DNA from: Arachis hypogaea
Lineage: Eukaryota > Streptophyta > Magnoliopsida > Fabales > Fabaceae
Length of the DNA stretch: 64,000 nucleotides
Assembly: GCF_003086295.3 (NCBI RefSeq)
Contig: NC_092048.1
Coordinates: 91,430,626 to 91,494,625, forward strand
Direction: 5' to 3'
The position numbers and the translations under genes were made by a program. Of this stretch, positions 11,362-21,860 are shown one piece after another. How positions within the stretch are numbered: position 1 is the first letter of the stretch; every line of letters starts with the position of its first letter. The notes beneath the pieces are model-generated. The model searched no databases, had not been told where the DNA came from, and was given only the letters and a program-made list of their open reading frames with translations.

Positions 11362-12305
11362 GTGGAAGTGGAAGATGCTGAAGAGGAAGAGGACGTACAA
11401 GACATAGTTGAAAAAGAAGCAGCTCAACCACAGAACGAAACACCAGAGGATGCAGAGGCTGTACAGGACGCCATTCCTATCCCATTTCCACACCTTGCAA
11501 GAAAGTCCAGAAAGCAGACGGAACTTGATCCTAAAATGGTAGAAATATTAAAAAAGGTTGAGGTAACTGTTCTCCTTTTTGATGTTATTCAGCAGGTACC
11601 TAAATACGCAAAGTTTCTAAAAGATTTATGCATATATAAGGATAAGATTAATGAATTAGAAACTATTCCTTTAGGTAGTTCTATATCTACTTTAATGGGA
11701 GGTATCCCTGAAAAATGTAGTGACCTAGGTCCATGTATGGTTAACTGTACCATTGGAGGTGTAATTTTTTCTGACTGCATGTGTGATTTAGGAGCATGTG
11801 TTAGTATAATGCCATTGTCTATATATGATACCTTGAGGCTCCCTCCCTTAAAAAGGTCGGCAGCTCATTTTGTGTTAGCAGATAAAAGCATTATTATAGT
11901 AGTTGGAATTGCTGAAGATGTATTAGTGAGCATTAAGGGGCTCACATTTCCTATTGACTTCTCTATCCTGGAAATGCCCCCTAATGACTCAGGAAGACCA
12001 TCATCAATCCGGCTTAGAAGACCATTCCTGAAGACTTCAAAGTTCAAGCTGGATACATTCTCAAAAACTTACTCCTTTGAGATAGATGGCAGAACAGTGA
12101 AATTCAGTTTAAATGAAGCTATGAAGCACCCTCCAGAAGATCATTCTATCTTCCAGTGCGACATTATTGATGAAACTGTAGCTGAAGTTCACCAAGAAAA
12201 AATGGAAGAGAAGCACATGGAGCAAGGTCCAAGTGTGGGGACACTTTCTGAAAACAATGAAGACCCTTTACCATTATCACCAACCCCAGATGATCCAGAG
12301 CCTAG
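11362..12305 (+). pseudogene. Element B protease region
   Basis: An acidic linker leads into a retropepsin-like domain with the motif DLGACVSIMP; the aspartate codon is at 11785-11787. Downstream come VLADKSI and FSILEMPP blocks, then a region normally ILGRPFL that reads IRLRRPFL here. Aspartic protease cuts Gag-Pol. The frame differs by one from gag, so a frameshift lies between 11327 and 11362. Element C is inserted at 12306; the reading frame past this point (to 12426) is LTR sequence, not protein of B. B coding resumes at 21866. Confidence 0.88.
12301..12305 (+). repeat. TSD cctag, left copy (element C)
   Basis: cctag precedes the C 5' LTR and recurs exactly at 21861-21865 after its 3' LTR. 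Confidence 0.93.
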
Positions 12306-12744
12306 TGATAAACCACTATTTTATGGTTTTTCTTGTGCTCAATTGAGTGGTTTTTATCAACTCTTTACCCACTTATTCATATTATTTGCATGGTTTTACA
12401 TTTGCCTTCCTAATTATGTGCTTTGATTGAAAATATGCTTCTTTGATCTTATATTTTCTTATTATTAATCCTCTCTTATTACCATTAGATGCCTTGATAT
12501 GTGTGTTAAGTGATTTCAGAGTTTATAGGGCAGGAATGACTCAGAGGATGGAAAGGAAGCATGCAAAAGCAGAAGGAATACAAGAAGCTGAAGGAACTGC
12601 AAAGCTGTCAGCCTGACCCTCTCGCACTAAAACGGCTATAACTCGAGCTACAAAGATCCAAACAACGCGGTTCCAGTTGCATTGGAAAGCTAACGTTCGG
12701 GGCTTCGATTTAATATATAATATGCCATAGTTGCTCTTGCGCTA

Positions 12745-12785
12745 GGTGACGCGACCGCGTGCTCCATGCGGCCGCGTCGTAGTGA
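12745..12785 (+). repeat. Short CGCG palindrome pair in C LTR
   Basis: 'gacgcgaccgcgtg...gcggccgcgtc' is a small version of the arrays in B and in the C spacer. The 3' LTR has lost part of it. Confidence 0.6.
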
Positions 12786-12872
12786 CGAAAAATCAGCGTG
12801 TTTGAATTCGCAACCAGCGAATTCTGGGCTGTTTTCGACCCAGTTTGCGGCCCAGAAAACACAGATTAGAGG

Positions 12873-12974
12873 CTATAAAGTGGGAAAATGCATCCATTCA
12901 TAAAAAAAAAGCTCACAATTCACAATTTTATGAGTAGATGTAGTTTTTAGAGAGAGAGGTTCTCTCCTCTCTCT
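12873..12974 (+). promoter_or_regulatory. C LTR promoter: TATA box and GA/CT hairpin
   Basis: ctataaag (12873-12880) is a likely TATA box. About 75 bases on, agagagagg (12951-12959), loop ttctct and cctctctct (12966-12974) make a 9-bp stem. The same pair is at 20980-20987 and 21059-21082 in the 3' LTR, and at 27345 and 27423-27446 in solo LTR Y. It would sit at the start of the transcript. Confidence 0.6.
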
Positions 12975-13652
12975 TAAGATTAGGATTTAGGATTTCTCTT
13001 AGTTTTAGGAGTGACTCTCGATCCCAGGTTCAATGTTCCTTTTATTTACTTTTTCAATTTAATTTATGAATATCCATATTAAGATTTGAATATTTTATTT
13101 AATATAATTCGAGGTATTTCAGACTTATGATTGCTCTCTTTAATTTATTAATGCTCTCTGTTTATCCAAATTATTTTCATTCAAGTAGACTTTCTTCCCT
13201 TTTGGCTTTGGTTAAATAATTGGTGACTCTTGAGTTATCAAACTCATTGTTGATTGAAAATTGGAATTCTTCAAGAATTAATTCAAGTTCCAATAACTCT
13301 AGCCTTTCCCAAGGAAAGACTAGGACCTGAGGAATCATAATTAATTCATCCACTTAACTTACCTTCATAGTTAGAGGTTAACAAAGTGGAAGAAAAATCC
13401 AATTCTCATTACAATTGATAAGGATAACCAGGATATGACTTCCAGTTATAATACCTTGCCAAGAGTTTATTTTATTATTATTTTATTTTTCTTATCATTC
13501 AACATACTGCTTCCTTACTTTCTAAAACCCCTAATTTACAAGACTCATAACCAATAATAAGAACATACCTCCCTGCAATTCCTTGAGAAGACGACCCGAG
13601 GTTTAAATACTCGGTTATCAATTTTAAAAAGGGGTTTGTTACTTGTGACAAC

Positions 13653-15173
13653 TGGTGCACAAATTGTGAATCACACTTTTCACAACTCGTACCACTAACC
13701 AGCAAGTGCACTGGGTCGTCCAAGTAATACCTTACGTGAGTAAGGGTCGAATCCCACAGAGATTGTTGGTTTGAAGCAATCTATGGATATCTTGTAAATC
13801 TTGGTTAGGAAGTTAATTATATTTATCAGTTAAATTGCAAATAAACAAGAGAGCATGGATTAAAAGTTACTTGTTAAACAGTAATGGAGAATATGTTGGA
13901 GTTTTGGAGATGCTTTGTTTTCTGAATCTCTGCTTTCCTCTGTCTTCTGATTCACGCACGCATGTCCTCCTATGGCAAGCTGTGTGTAGGTGGATCACCG
14001 TTGTCAATGGCTACCATCCATCCTTCCAGTGAAAAGATTCCCAGTGCGCTGTCACCACACGGCTAATCATCTGCAGGTTCTCAATCATACCGGAATAGGA
14101 TCTGCTATCCTTTTGCGTCTGTCACTACGCCCAACACTCGTGAGTTTGAAGTTTGTCACAGCCATCCAATCCCAGAATCCTACTCGGAATACCACAGACA
14201 AGGTTTAGACTTTCTGGATTCTCATGAATGCCGCCATCAATCTAGCTTTTACCACGGAGATTCCAATTAAGAAATCTAAGAGATATTCATTCATTCTATA
14301 ATGGAACGTAGGTGGTTGTCAGGCACGCGTTCATGGAGGAATGATGATGATTGTCACGTTCATCACATTCAGGTTAAAGTGCAAATGAATATCTTAGATA
14401 GGAACACGCATGTTTGAATGGAAAACAGAAATACTTGCATTAATTCATCGAGACACAGCAGAGCTCCTCACCCCCAACAATGGGGTTTAGAGACTCATGC
14501 CATCAGAGAATACAAAGTTTTGATCTAAAATGTCATGAGATACAAAATAAGTCTCTAAAAGTTGTTTAAATACTAAACTAGTAGCCTAGGTTTACAAAAA
14601 ATGAGTAAACTATAATGGATGATGCAGAGATCCACTTCTGGGGCCCACTTGGTGTGTGCTGGGGCTGAGACTTAAGCAATTCACGTGCAGAGGCCATTTG
14701 TGGAGTTGAACGCCAGTTTGGATGTTCAGCTCCGGCTTTTGATCCTTTTCTGGCGCTGGACGCCAGAATTGGGCAGAGAACTGGCGTTGAACGCCAGTTT
14801 ACGTCGTCTATCCTTGTGCAAAGCATGGACTATTATATATTGCTGGAAATCCCTGGATGTCTACTTTCCAACGCAATTGGAAGCATGCCATTTCGAGTTC
14901 GGTAGCTCCAGAAAATCCACTTTAAGTGCAGGGAGGTCAGAATCCAACAGCATCAGCAGTCCTTTTTCAGCCCGAATCAGATTTTTGCTCAGCTCCTTCA
15001 ATTTCAGCCAGAAAAATACCTGAAATTACAGAAAAACACACAACTCATAGTAAAGTCCAGAAATATGAATTTTTCCTAAAAACTAATGGAAATAAACTAA
15101 AAACTAATTAAAAAAACATACTAAAAACTACATGAAATTAACCCCAAAAAGCGTATAAAATATCCGCTCATCA
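13653..15173 (-). mobile_element. Solo LTR X (FIDEL-like) in C 5' LTR
   Basis: It reads TGGTGCAC...CCGCTCATCA on the plus strand, the reverse of a TGATGAGCGG...GTGCACCA LTR. An exact TSD acaac flanks it (13648-13652 and 15174-15178); the 3' LTR of C shows the uninterrupted site 'gtgacaaccaaaacg'. At 1521 bp with no internal region, it is a solo LTR. It holds GGCGTTGAACGCC palindromes (14700-14810). Its likely TATA site is weakened (tatttaaa near 14565-14573). Confidence 0.95.
14700..14810 (-). repeat. GGCGTTGAACGCC palindromes in LTR X
   Basis: Copies of 'tggcgttgaacgccag' and variants, self-complementary, in the U3 part of a FIDEL-like LTR. Confidence 0.8.
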
Positions 15174-15280
15174 ACAACCAAAACGTTTGTATGAAAGGAC
15201 TTTTGAAGGTTTAGAAACTATACTTGCAACGAGGATTTATCCGCAAATTTCTAGACCACGCAAAAGTTCTCTCATCAAAA

Positions 15281-15298
15281 TGGCGCCGTTGCCGGGGA
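15281..15298 (+). promoter_or_regulatory. Primer binding site of element C (tRNA-Asp)
   Basis: tggcgccgttgccgggga begins 3 bases after the LTR end. It is an 18-base match to the complement of the plant tRNA-Asp 3' end, by my recollection of that tRNA. Confidence 0.88.
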
Positions 15299-15945
15299 AT
15301 TGCAAACATGTGCCTTATTATTGGTTAGTGTAAATATTTTCTTTTACCTGTTTATTTATTTTTATTTTTGTTTTTATTTTTGCTTTTTTATAAATTAAGA
15401 GGTTATTGGTTTTTATTTAGTTATTAAAAATTTTTCATAATTTTTTTTCTTGGTGTTCATCTTGATCTTCAAGTTGTTCTTCGTGTTCATCTTGACCTTC
15501 AAGTTGTTCTTAGTTGTTTTCTTCGTTTTGATCTAAAAATTTTAAGTTTGGTGTCATTTTATTGTTTTTCTCTTTAAATTCAAAAAATTCAAAATTTAAA
15601 ACTCAAATTTCAAATTTCAAATTTCAAATTTCAAAATTCAAATTTAAAATTTTTTTAAATTCAAATTTCAAATTTCAAAATTTAAAATTTCAAAATTTAA
15701 ATTTCAAAATTCAAATCTTTTTCAAAAATCATATCTTTTTTCAAAAATCTTATCTTATCTTATTTCAAAAATAAAATTTCAAAATTCAATTTTCAAAAAT
15801 TCAAAATTCAAAATTTTAATTTCAAAATTTTAAAATTTAAAAACTCAAATTTCAAAATTTAATTTTCAAATTCAAAAATTTAAATTTCAATAACCTTTTA
15901 ATTTAAAATTTATTTTTATTTTCATTTTAATTTTTATTTGCTACT
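15299..15945 (+). other. Element C leader, AT-rich
   Basis: A long noncoding leader: T-rich to about 15560, then dense variants of 'aaatttcaaatttc' to 15930. A 70-codon frame at 15562-15774 is made only of this repeat and is not a gene. A similar AT-rich leader, reversed, lies in F2 (45930-46549). Confidence 0.7.
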
Positions 15946-17487
15946 ATGAACTCTCACCCCTTTGACTATGAGTCTGGTTACAATTATGTTGCAGGAAGAG
16001 GAAATTACAGGGAGAACAGGCATCAAGGTTGGAATCAAAGATGGGAGGAGCCACAAGGATTTGATCAACCCTCATGGCAACAACCACCTCCAATGGACTA
16101 TCAACAACCACCACCATATGCCTATGAACCCTCTCCTCAAAATAACTCTGGACCACCAAACTCACAAGCCCCTTTCCGCCAATCACCTCCATATGACCCT
16201 AATCCGTATCTACCATACCAACCACCTTATGAGCCAAATGAACCATACACAGAACCACCACCTTTCCAACACAACTACTCTCATGAACCACCACCTCAAT
16301 ACTCACCATCTCCATATCATTATCAAGATAAACCACCTTCCAATTATGAACCCTCTCTCCTAACCAATGAACCCTCATATCCACCCCAACCTCCAATAGA
16401 TGACAGACTTCGTGTTATTCTTCAAAGGCAAGAAAGGATGAATAAGAGTGTGCTAAATTTCGCAGCCGCCTTAGGCGAGTTCGTAAATATAATAGCTTCC
16501 CAATATCTGAGCACTCAAAGAACTCCCATGGCTACATGTGGAGAATCAAAAGAAGAGCAAAGCATGAAGGAGACACTAGAAACTTCGGTGGACAATGAGG
16601 AACATGGCTTTGTATTGGAACAAGTGGAGGAAGCCATAATAGTTGCAGAGGAAGAAGTGGTTGAAGACTTAGGAGATGCTGAACCTCCATGGGAAAGTCA
16701 GGTTATAAAACCTCCTTCCAAGGCGATTGAAATTGATGCTGAGGAGGGTGTACAACCTCCAAGGCATGTCATGGTTAAGGATTTGGAAGAGGTCGATCAA
16801 GAGATGGAGATTCAAGAAAAAGAAGCACTACCTCCCATGCCCTTGGTGAGTAATAAAGAAGAGATTGAATTGGAAGAAAGATACCAAGAGGAAGAGGTTG
16901 AAATTAAAGAAGTTTGCAAAGAGGTGGAAGTTGTCAAAGAGCACAAGGGAGTGGAGCTTGAAATCACCTTGCCAAAGCTATTGGAGACCCCTCCCCCTAA
17001 GTTGCCATCATCATTCACAACATTCAAGTGGGTAAAATTCATATCCCTTAGCTTTCTAATTCCACTTGAATATGGGCTACTGGAGACGGATGGTCAACTT
17101 AGAGCTCTTTGTGGCATAAAGAGTAAGAGGAAGATGGTCAGTGGTAAGAATTGTCCTGCAAGGTTCATTATGGTTGGAAGCTTTAAGTTTAAACGCAAAG
17201 GTTGGTGTAAAGCTCAACTGAATGGGTCTAGGAAGTTGGTTGGGCGCTTTAGTGAGAATTCAGATTGCTTGCTACCCGGATGGAATCATGATGATCAACA
17301 CAAAGACGGGTGTAAAAGCAAAGTTTGGGATCCTGGAGTCTGTTCTGACATTCAGCACACTGGAAGCCTGAAAACCTGTTTAAAACTGCTCAAGGGCTTT
17401 ACGTGCCTTGTTTGGGATCCCGGAGGCTATTGGAATCACAAACATTGGTGGAGATTCCTGGATGAATACAAGCATAAGCCACCATAA
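15946..17487 (+). CDS. Element C ORF, 513 aa, Gag-tail-like protein
   Basis: An intact ORF in an element without pol. Residues 1-45 have an Asn/Gln/Trp/Arg-rich stretch (GNYRENRHQGWNQRW) like the basic tail of B Gag. Residues 45-150 are Pro/Tyr-rich with many PP pairs. Residues 150-185 form a helix-like segment (DDRLRVILQRQERMNKSVL) comparable in place and wording to the helical region of B Gag at 11087. Residues 195-345 are very acidic (Glu/Val). The last 130 residues are Lys/Cys/Trp-rich, with VWDPG twice. I see no capsid fold, zinc knuckle, protease or membrane segment. I infer a cut-down Gag derivative that binds RNA or particle proteins; function is not known. The ATG at 15946 is the first in frame and follows the leader. 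Paired hairpins follow the stop. Confidence 0.75.
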   Translation: MNSHPFDYESGYNYVAGRGNYRENRHQGWNQRWEEPQGFDQPSWQQPPPMDYQQPPPYAYEPSPQNNSGPPNSQAPFRQSPPYDPNPYLPYQPPYEPNEPYTEPPPFQHNYSHEPPPQYSPSPYHYQDKPPSNYEPSLLTNEPSYPPQPPIDDRLRVILQRQERMNKSVLNFAAALGEFVNIIASQYLSTQRTPMATCGESKEEQSMKETLETSVDNEEHGFVLEQVEEAIIVAEEEVVEDLGDAEPPWESQVIKPPSKAIEIDAEEGVQPPRHVMVKDLEEVDQEMEIQEKEALPPMPLVSNKEEIELEERYQEEEVEIKEVCKEVEVVKEHKGVELEITLPKLLETPPPKLPSSFTTFKWVKFISLSFLIPLEYGLLETDGQLRALCGIKSKRKMVSGKNCPARFIMVGSFKFKRKGWCKAQLNGSRKLVGRFSENSDCLLPGWNHDDQHKDGCKSKVWDPGVCSDIQHTGSLKTCLKLLKGFTCLVWDPGGYWNHKHWWRFLDEYKHKPP

Positions 17488-17504
17488 CAGGGAGCTCACC
17501 AAAT

Positions 17505-17554
17505 GTCCAACTTAAGGACTCTAACTAAAAGTGCTAGGTGGGAGACAACCCACC
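17505..17554 (+). ncRNA. Tandem hairpins after the C ORF
   Basis: Hairpin I: GTCC (17505-17508), loop AACTTAA, GGAC (17516-17519). Hairpin II: GGTGGG (17537-17542), loop AGACAA, CCCACC (17549-17554). They start 17 bases past the stop. The same arrangement is at 24789-24840, 37002-37050, 34424-34471 and 43449-43496. Confidence 0.65.
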
Positions 17555-17699
17555 ATAGTATGATCGTTCCTTTTTCATTTTTATTTAGTTTTATTTGTTT
17601 TCGAGTTTTATTTTATTTTATTGTATTGAACCTGGAGTTTTTCATAACATTCATATTAGCATTGCATTCTGCATACTGCATTATTAAAAAAAAAAGTAC

Positions 17700-18245
17700 G
17701 CACACGACGCGGCAGCGTCGCTGACGCGTCCTCGTCACCAGTGCATTTTGGAAGAAAATAATCGAACAGAGAGTCACACGAAAGCGTGGCTGGAGGCGTG
17801 CCTTTGGCACAAATCGCCCCACGTGACCGCGTGCCCCACGCGTCCGCGACAGGTGGAAAGTTTGCTTCCCACGCGACCGCGTCATTCACGCGGCCGCGTG
17901 ACCTGGAAATCGACGTAAGAAAGGGTGCACGACCGAAAGTTGTGGGAGAGTGATGCTGGACTGGTGTTGATCGCACACGCTTTACCACGCGGACGCATGG
18001 CTCACGTGTCCGCGTCATATCCCCATGATGGCCACTCACGCGATCGCGTCGACCACGCGACCGCATCACCCAAATATTTGGCGAAAATAGTTTCGAACAG
18101 AGAGTTGTGCGAACGCGAGGCTGCACTCGCGCCAATCGCACAAATCAGGCCACGCGATTGCGTGACCCACGCGTCCGCGTCACCTGACCTTATCGCACAC
18201 CACGCGACCGCGTCACCCACGCGTCCGCGTCGCCTGCGCCGCACA
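17700..18245 (+). repeat. CGCG palindrome array in C spacer
   Basis: Dense 'cacgcgaccgcgtgacccacgcgtccgcgtc' type units over about 540 bases, mostly self-complementary. Long frames on both strands here (17656-18141, 17925-18377) reflect base composition. A CT-rich stretch follows (18260-18420). Each CGCG with its flanks also fits the core bound by plant CAMTA factors. Confidence 0.8.
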
Positions 18246-18965
18246 ACTCATCCAAATCAACGCCAATTATCTTCTCTCTTCTTTTCTAATCCTTATTTCT
18301 TCTATCTTTTCTTCTTTCTTTCTTACTTTATTTCTTTTACTTCTCATTCCTTTTCACCTTCATTCTATTTTTCTTAATTTATTTGCATATTTCATTCATT
18401 GCATTTTAATTTTGTGCATATTTTTATTTTCTTTTCTAAGTTTATTATTTTTCCATTGGTGTTCAAATGTTCTTATTCAACTGTTACATCTTTTCTGGTA
18501 TTTTCTTGGTGCTTAGTGACTTGTTTAATTCTGATTAAGTAATATTATTTAAATCAATGCCAATCTTTTATATCTGTATTACTTTTGCATTGACATGAAT
18601 TTATATTATCTCTCCTTCCCCACTCTCTTCCCATTGTTACAAATTTTGCACCACTGGTATGCCATGGCTTCTATTGTTTTCTCACGTACATGTTGAAGCT
18701 TCCATGTAAATGAGACCCTTATCATTTGGCATTAACCCACCCATACTTCATTTATTTTCTTATCTTTATTTCTGGGTTACTGTTCTTCTTTTTCTCTTCT
18801 TTCAGGCTGGCAACTTGAAGACGAAAAAAGGGAGAAATCTCTAAAAGAGGAGACAAACAAGTCCATATGCACAATCCTTGAAGAAAAGCATCAGTTGAAG
18901 CCAACCGTCCACTTGCACATCTTAGCATGCACCGAGGACGGTGCAATCTTTAAGTGTGGAGAGGT
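18246..18965 (+). other. C spacer with splice-acceptor-like site; ORF3 deleted
   Basis: CT-rich then AT-rich sequence ends in 'ttcttctttttctcttctttcag' (AG at 18804-18805), aligned with the acceptor-like site before ORF3 of B (26081-26082). The bases after it (gctggcaacttgaag) match the ORF3 start of B, but ATG is replaced and about 1.1 kb of ORF3 is absent. The ORF3 tail reappears at 18928. Confidence 0.6.
18928..18964 (+). promoter_or_regulatory. Internal stem-tetraloop-PPT module in C
   Basis: TGCACCG, loop AGGA, CGGTGCA (18928-18945) form a 7-bp stem; tttaagtgtggagagg (18949-18964) follows and copies the 3' PPT with one change. It lies about 1.5 kb before the true 3' LTR. Confidence 0.65.
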
Positions 18966-20402
18966 CGATACCAATCTCCATGGGTTAGTTACTCTTCTAT
19001 CTCAACACCAATGGTTTATTTTTTGTTAGTTGTTGCGTTTGCATGTTTGATTGCATGTTTATTTGATTTTATGCATTTAGTTACTACTTGGTTGAAATAA
19101 TATTTTCTTTTTCAAGAAATTTTTATAGTATTTCACTAATTTGAATAAAAAAAATTATAATTTTTTATGTCAAAACTTGTTTGAAGTTGTATTTGGAACA
19201 TGAATTATAGCTAAGAACACACAACCTGTGAGATTTTTGAGCTTATTTACATGGTTACATTATTTAACCATAAATATTTTATTCTTGTGTGTTTCCTTCT
19301 CTATGATTATAATCTATATTTTGTTCCAATCTATATGTCCATTATTTAGTATATTTACATGCTTGCATATGATTGAGGCCATTGTTTGATTTTATCTCAC
19401 TTATCCCAAATAAGCCTACCCTTTAAAATCACCATTGTCAGCCACTTTGAGCCTTTTAATCCCCATTTGTTCTGTATTTTACCACATCACTAGCCTTAAG
19501 CAGAAAAATAATTAAATATCCCAATTGAATCTTTGGTTAGCTTAAGATAGGGATTGTGCAACAATTAAGTGTGGGAAAACTGTTGGAACTTGGGTTAATA
19601 AGGGAATGTATCATGTTTCTAATTTTGAATATTGGAAAATTTGGGTACCTACTCATGTAAAACAGAAAATTAAAAATTTCATATGCATTGATATGTTATT
19701 CTAGTTTTTATGTCTCTCTAAAAAAAAGAAAAAAAAGAAAAAAAAAAGAGAAAACATATATATAATATAAATAAATAAATAAGGGGACAAAATTACCCCA
19801 ATATTAAGTTAATAAAAGATCAATGCATATGTGATAAAATTAAAGAAAAATTGATACATGAGTATGTAATGCAAAAGTGAAGACTATGGGTAGCTAGGCA
19901 TGATTCTAGAGTTATATAGAGTATATGTATGTTAGGTGAAAGCTTAGGTTAATTAAAGATTCAATTTATAAAGCTCACTTAGCCATATACATATACCCTT
20001 ACCCTTACCTTAGCCCGATTACAACCTTGAAAAGACCTCATGATGTTTGTATTGGTATATTAAATATTGTTGATTGGTTAGGTGAAGAACAAATTTTAGA
20101 AAGCATGACTAGAGAAGAGTAGAGTGATTGACCCTAGACACTTGAGAGTTAGAGTGATATACACTACCAGTAAGGGTTCAGTGCTCAATTCTATGTTCCC
20201 TACTTTCATGAGCTATCTTCTTACAAGTTTACTTGTCTTTTATTGTATAATTTAAATTAGTGAAATCTGATTTATGTTTGTCTTAGAGAACTTATTTATT
20301 TTTAAACCAAGTAGATAAAAACATTTTGCATGTAGTTGCATTCATAGGTTGTATTTCATACATTCTACCACTCCTCTTCATTCTTTATAGCTTCTCTTGA
20401 GC
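18965..20402 (+). other. Element C 3' noncoding region
   Basis: About 1.4 kb without a gene, conserved with 951-2377 and 28772-29601. It holds a purine/A-rich run (19720-19790) and an 'aaggggacaaaattacccc' stretch. Confidence 0.7.
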
Positions 20403-20441
20403 TTAGCATGAGTACATGCTAATGTTTAAGTGTGGGGAGGT
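20403..20441 (+). promoter_or_regulatory. Stem-tetraloop plus PPT of element C
   Basis: TTAGCATG, loop AGTA, CATGCTAA (20403-20422) form a perfect 8-bp stem. The PPT tttaagtgtggggaggt (20425-20441) touches the LTR start at 20442. Confidence 0.75.
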
Positions 20442-21860
20442 TGATAAACCACTATTTTATGGTTTATCTTGTGCTCAATTGAGTAGTTTTTATCAACTCT
20501 TTACCCACTTATTCATTCTATTTGCATGGTTTTACATTTGCCTTCCTAATTATGTGCTTTGATTGAAAACATGCTTCTTTGATCTTATATTTGCTTATTA
20601 TTAATCCTCTCTTATTACCATTAGATGCCTTGATATGTGTGTTAAGTGATTTTAGAGTTTATAGGGCAGGAATGGCTCAGAGGATGGAAAGGAAGCATGC
20701 AAAAGCAGAAGGAATACAAGAAGCTGAAAGAACTGCAAAGCTGTCAGCCTGACCCTCTCGCACTAAAACGGCTATAACTCGAGCTACAGAGGTCCAAATG
20801 ACGCGGTTCTAGTTGCGTTGGAAAGCTAATGTCCGGGGCTTCAATTTGATATATAATATGACCGCGTGCTTTATGCGGCCACGTTGCAATGACAAAAAAT
20901 TAGCGTGTTTGAATTCGCAACTAGCGAATTCTGGGCTGTTTTCGACCCAGTTTGCGGCCCAGAAAACACAGATTAGAGGCTATAAAGTGGGGGAATGCAT
21001 CCATTCATAAAAAAAAAAGCTCACAATTCACAATTTTAGGAGTAGATGTAGTTTTTAGAGAGAGAGGTTCTCTCCTCTCTCTTAGGATTAGGATTTAGGA
21101 TTTCTCTTAGTTTTAGGAGTGACTCTCGATCCCAGGGTCAATGTTCCTTTTATTTACTTTTTCAATTTTATTTATGAATATCCATGTTAAGATTTGAATA
21201 TTTTATTTAATATAATTCGATGTATTTCAGACTTATGATTGCTCTCTTTAATTTATTAATGTTATCTGTTTATCCAAATTATTTTCATTTAAGTAGACTT
21301 TCTTCCCTTTTGGCTTTGGTTAAATAATTGGTGACTCTTGAGTTATCAAACTCATTGTTGATTGAAAATTGGAATTCTTCAAGAATTAATTCAAGTTCCA
21401 ATAAATCTAGCCTTTCCCAAGGAAAGACTAGGACCTGAGGAATCAGAATTAATTCATCCATTTAACTTACCTTCATAGTTAGAGGTTAACAAAGTGGGAG
21501 AAAAATCTAATTCTCATTACAATTGATAAGGATAACTAGGATAGGACTTCCAGTTATAATACCTTGCCAAGAGTTTATTTTATTATTATTTTATTTTTCT
21601 TATCATTCAACATACTGCTTCCTTACTTTCTAAAACCCCTAATTTACAAGACTCATAACCAATAATAAGAACATACCTCCCTGCAATTCCTTGAGAAGAC
21701 GACCCGAGGTTTAAATACTCGGTTATCAATTTTAAAAAAAGGGTTTGTTACTTGTGACAACCAAAACGTTTGTATGAAAGGACTTTTGAAGGTTTAGAAA
21801 CTATACTTGCAACGAGGATTTATCCGCAAATTTCTAGACCACGCAAAAGTTCTCTCATCA
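20442..21860 (+). mobile_element. 3' LTR of element C
   Basis: TGATAAACC...CTCTCATCA, 1419 bp, with TSD cctag after it. It shows the uninterrupted version of the site where X entered the 5' LTR. Confidence 0.93.

Larger units (their letters stand above)
12306..15277 (+). mobile_element. 5' LTR of element C, split by solo LTR X
   Basis: LTR sequence is 12306-13652 and 15179-15277. It starts TGATAAACC and ends CTCTCATCA. Without X it is about 1446 bp; the 3' copy is 1419 bp because it lacks a stretch around the CGCG unit (near 20860). Confidence 0.92.
12306..21860 (+). mobile_element. Element C, complete non-autonomous gypsy-like element
   Basis: It has two LTRs (12306-15277, split by solo LTR X, and 20442-21860), a perfect TSD cctag, a PBS at 15281 and a PPT before 20442. 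Internally it has one long ORF (15946-17487) and no RT, RNase H or integrase. LTR ends, PBS, post-stop hairpins and 3' noncoding region match element B, so B or a relative likely supplied enzymes. By hand count, the first 254 aligned LTR bases differ at 8 positions (about 3%), so insertion was fairly recent compared with A. Confidence 0.93.

Noticed and set aside
15281..15298. tRNA gene fragment (tRNA-Asp 3' end complement)
   Set aside because: Only the 18-base PBS is present, at the right distance from the LTR; no tRNA body.
17656..18377. Frames of 80-161 codons on both strands
   Set aside because: CGCG array with few stop codons; composition is repetitive and strand-symmetric.
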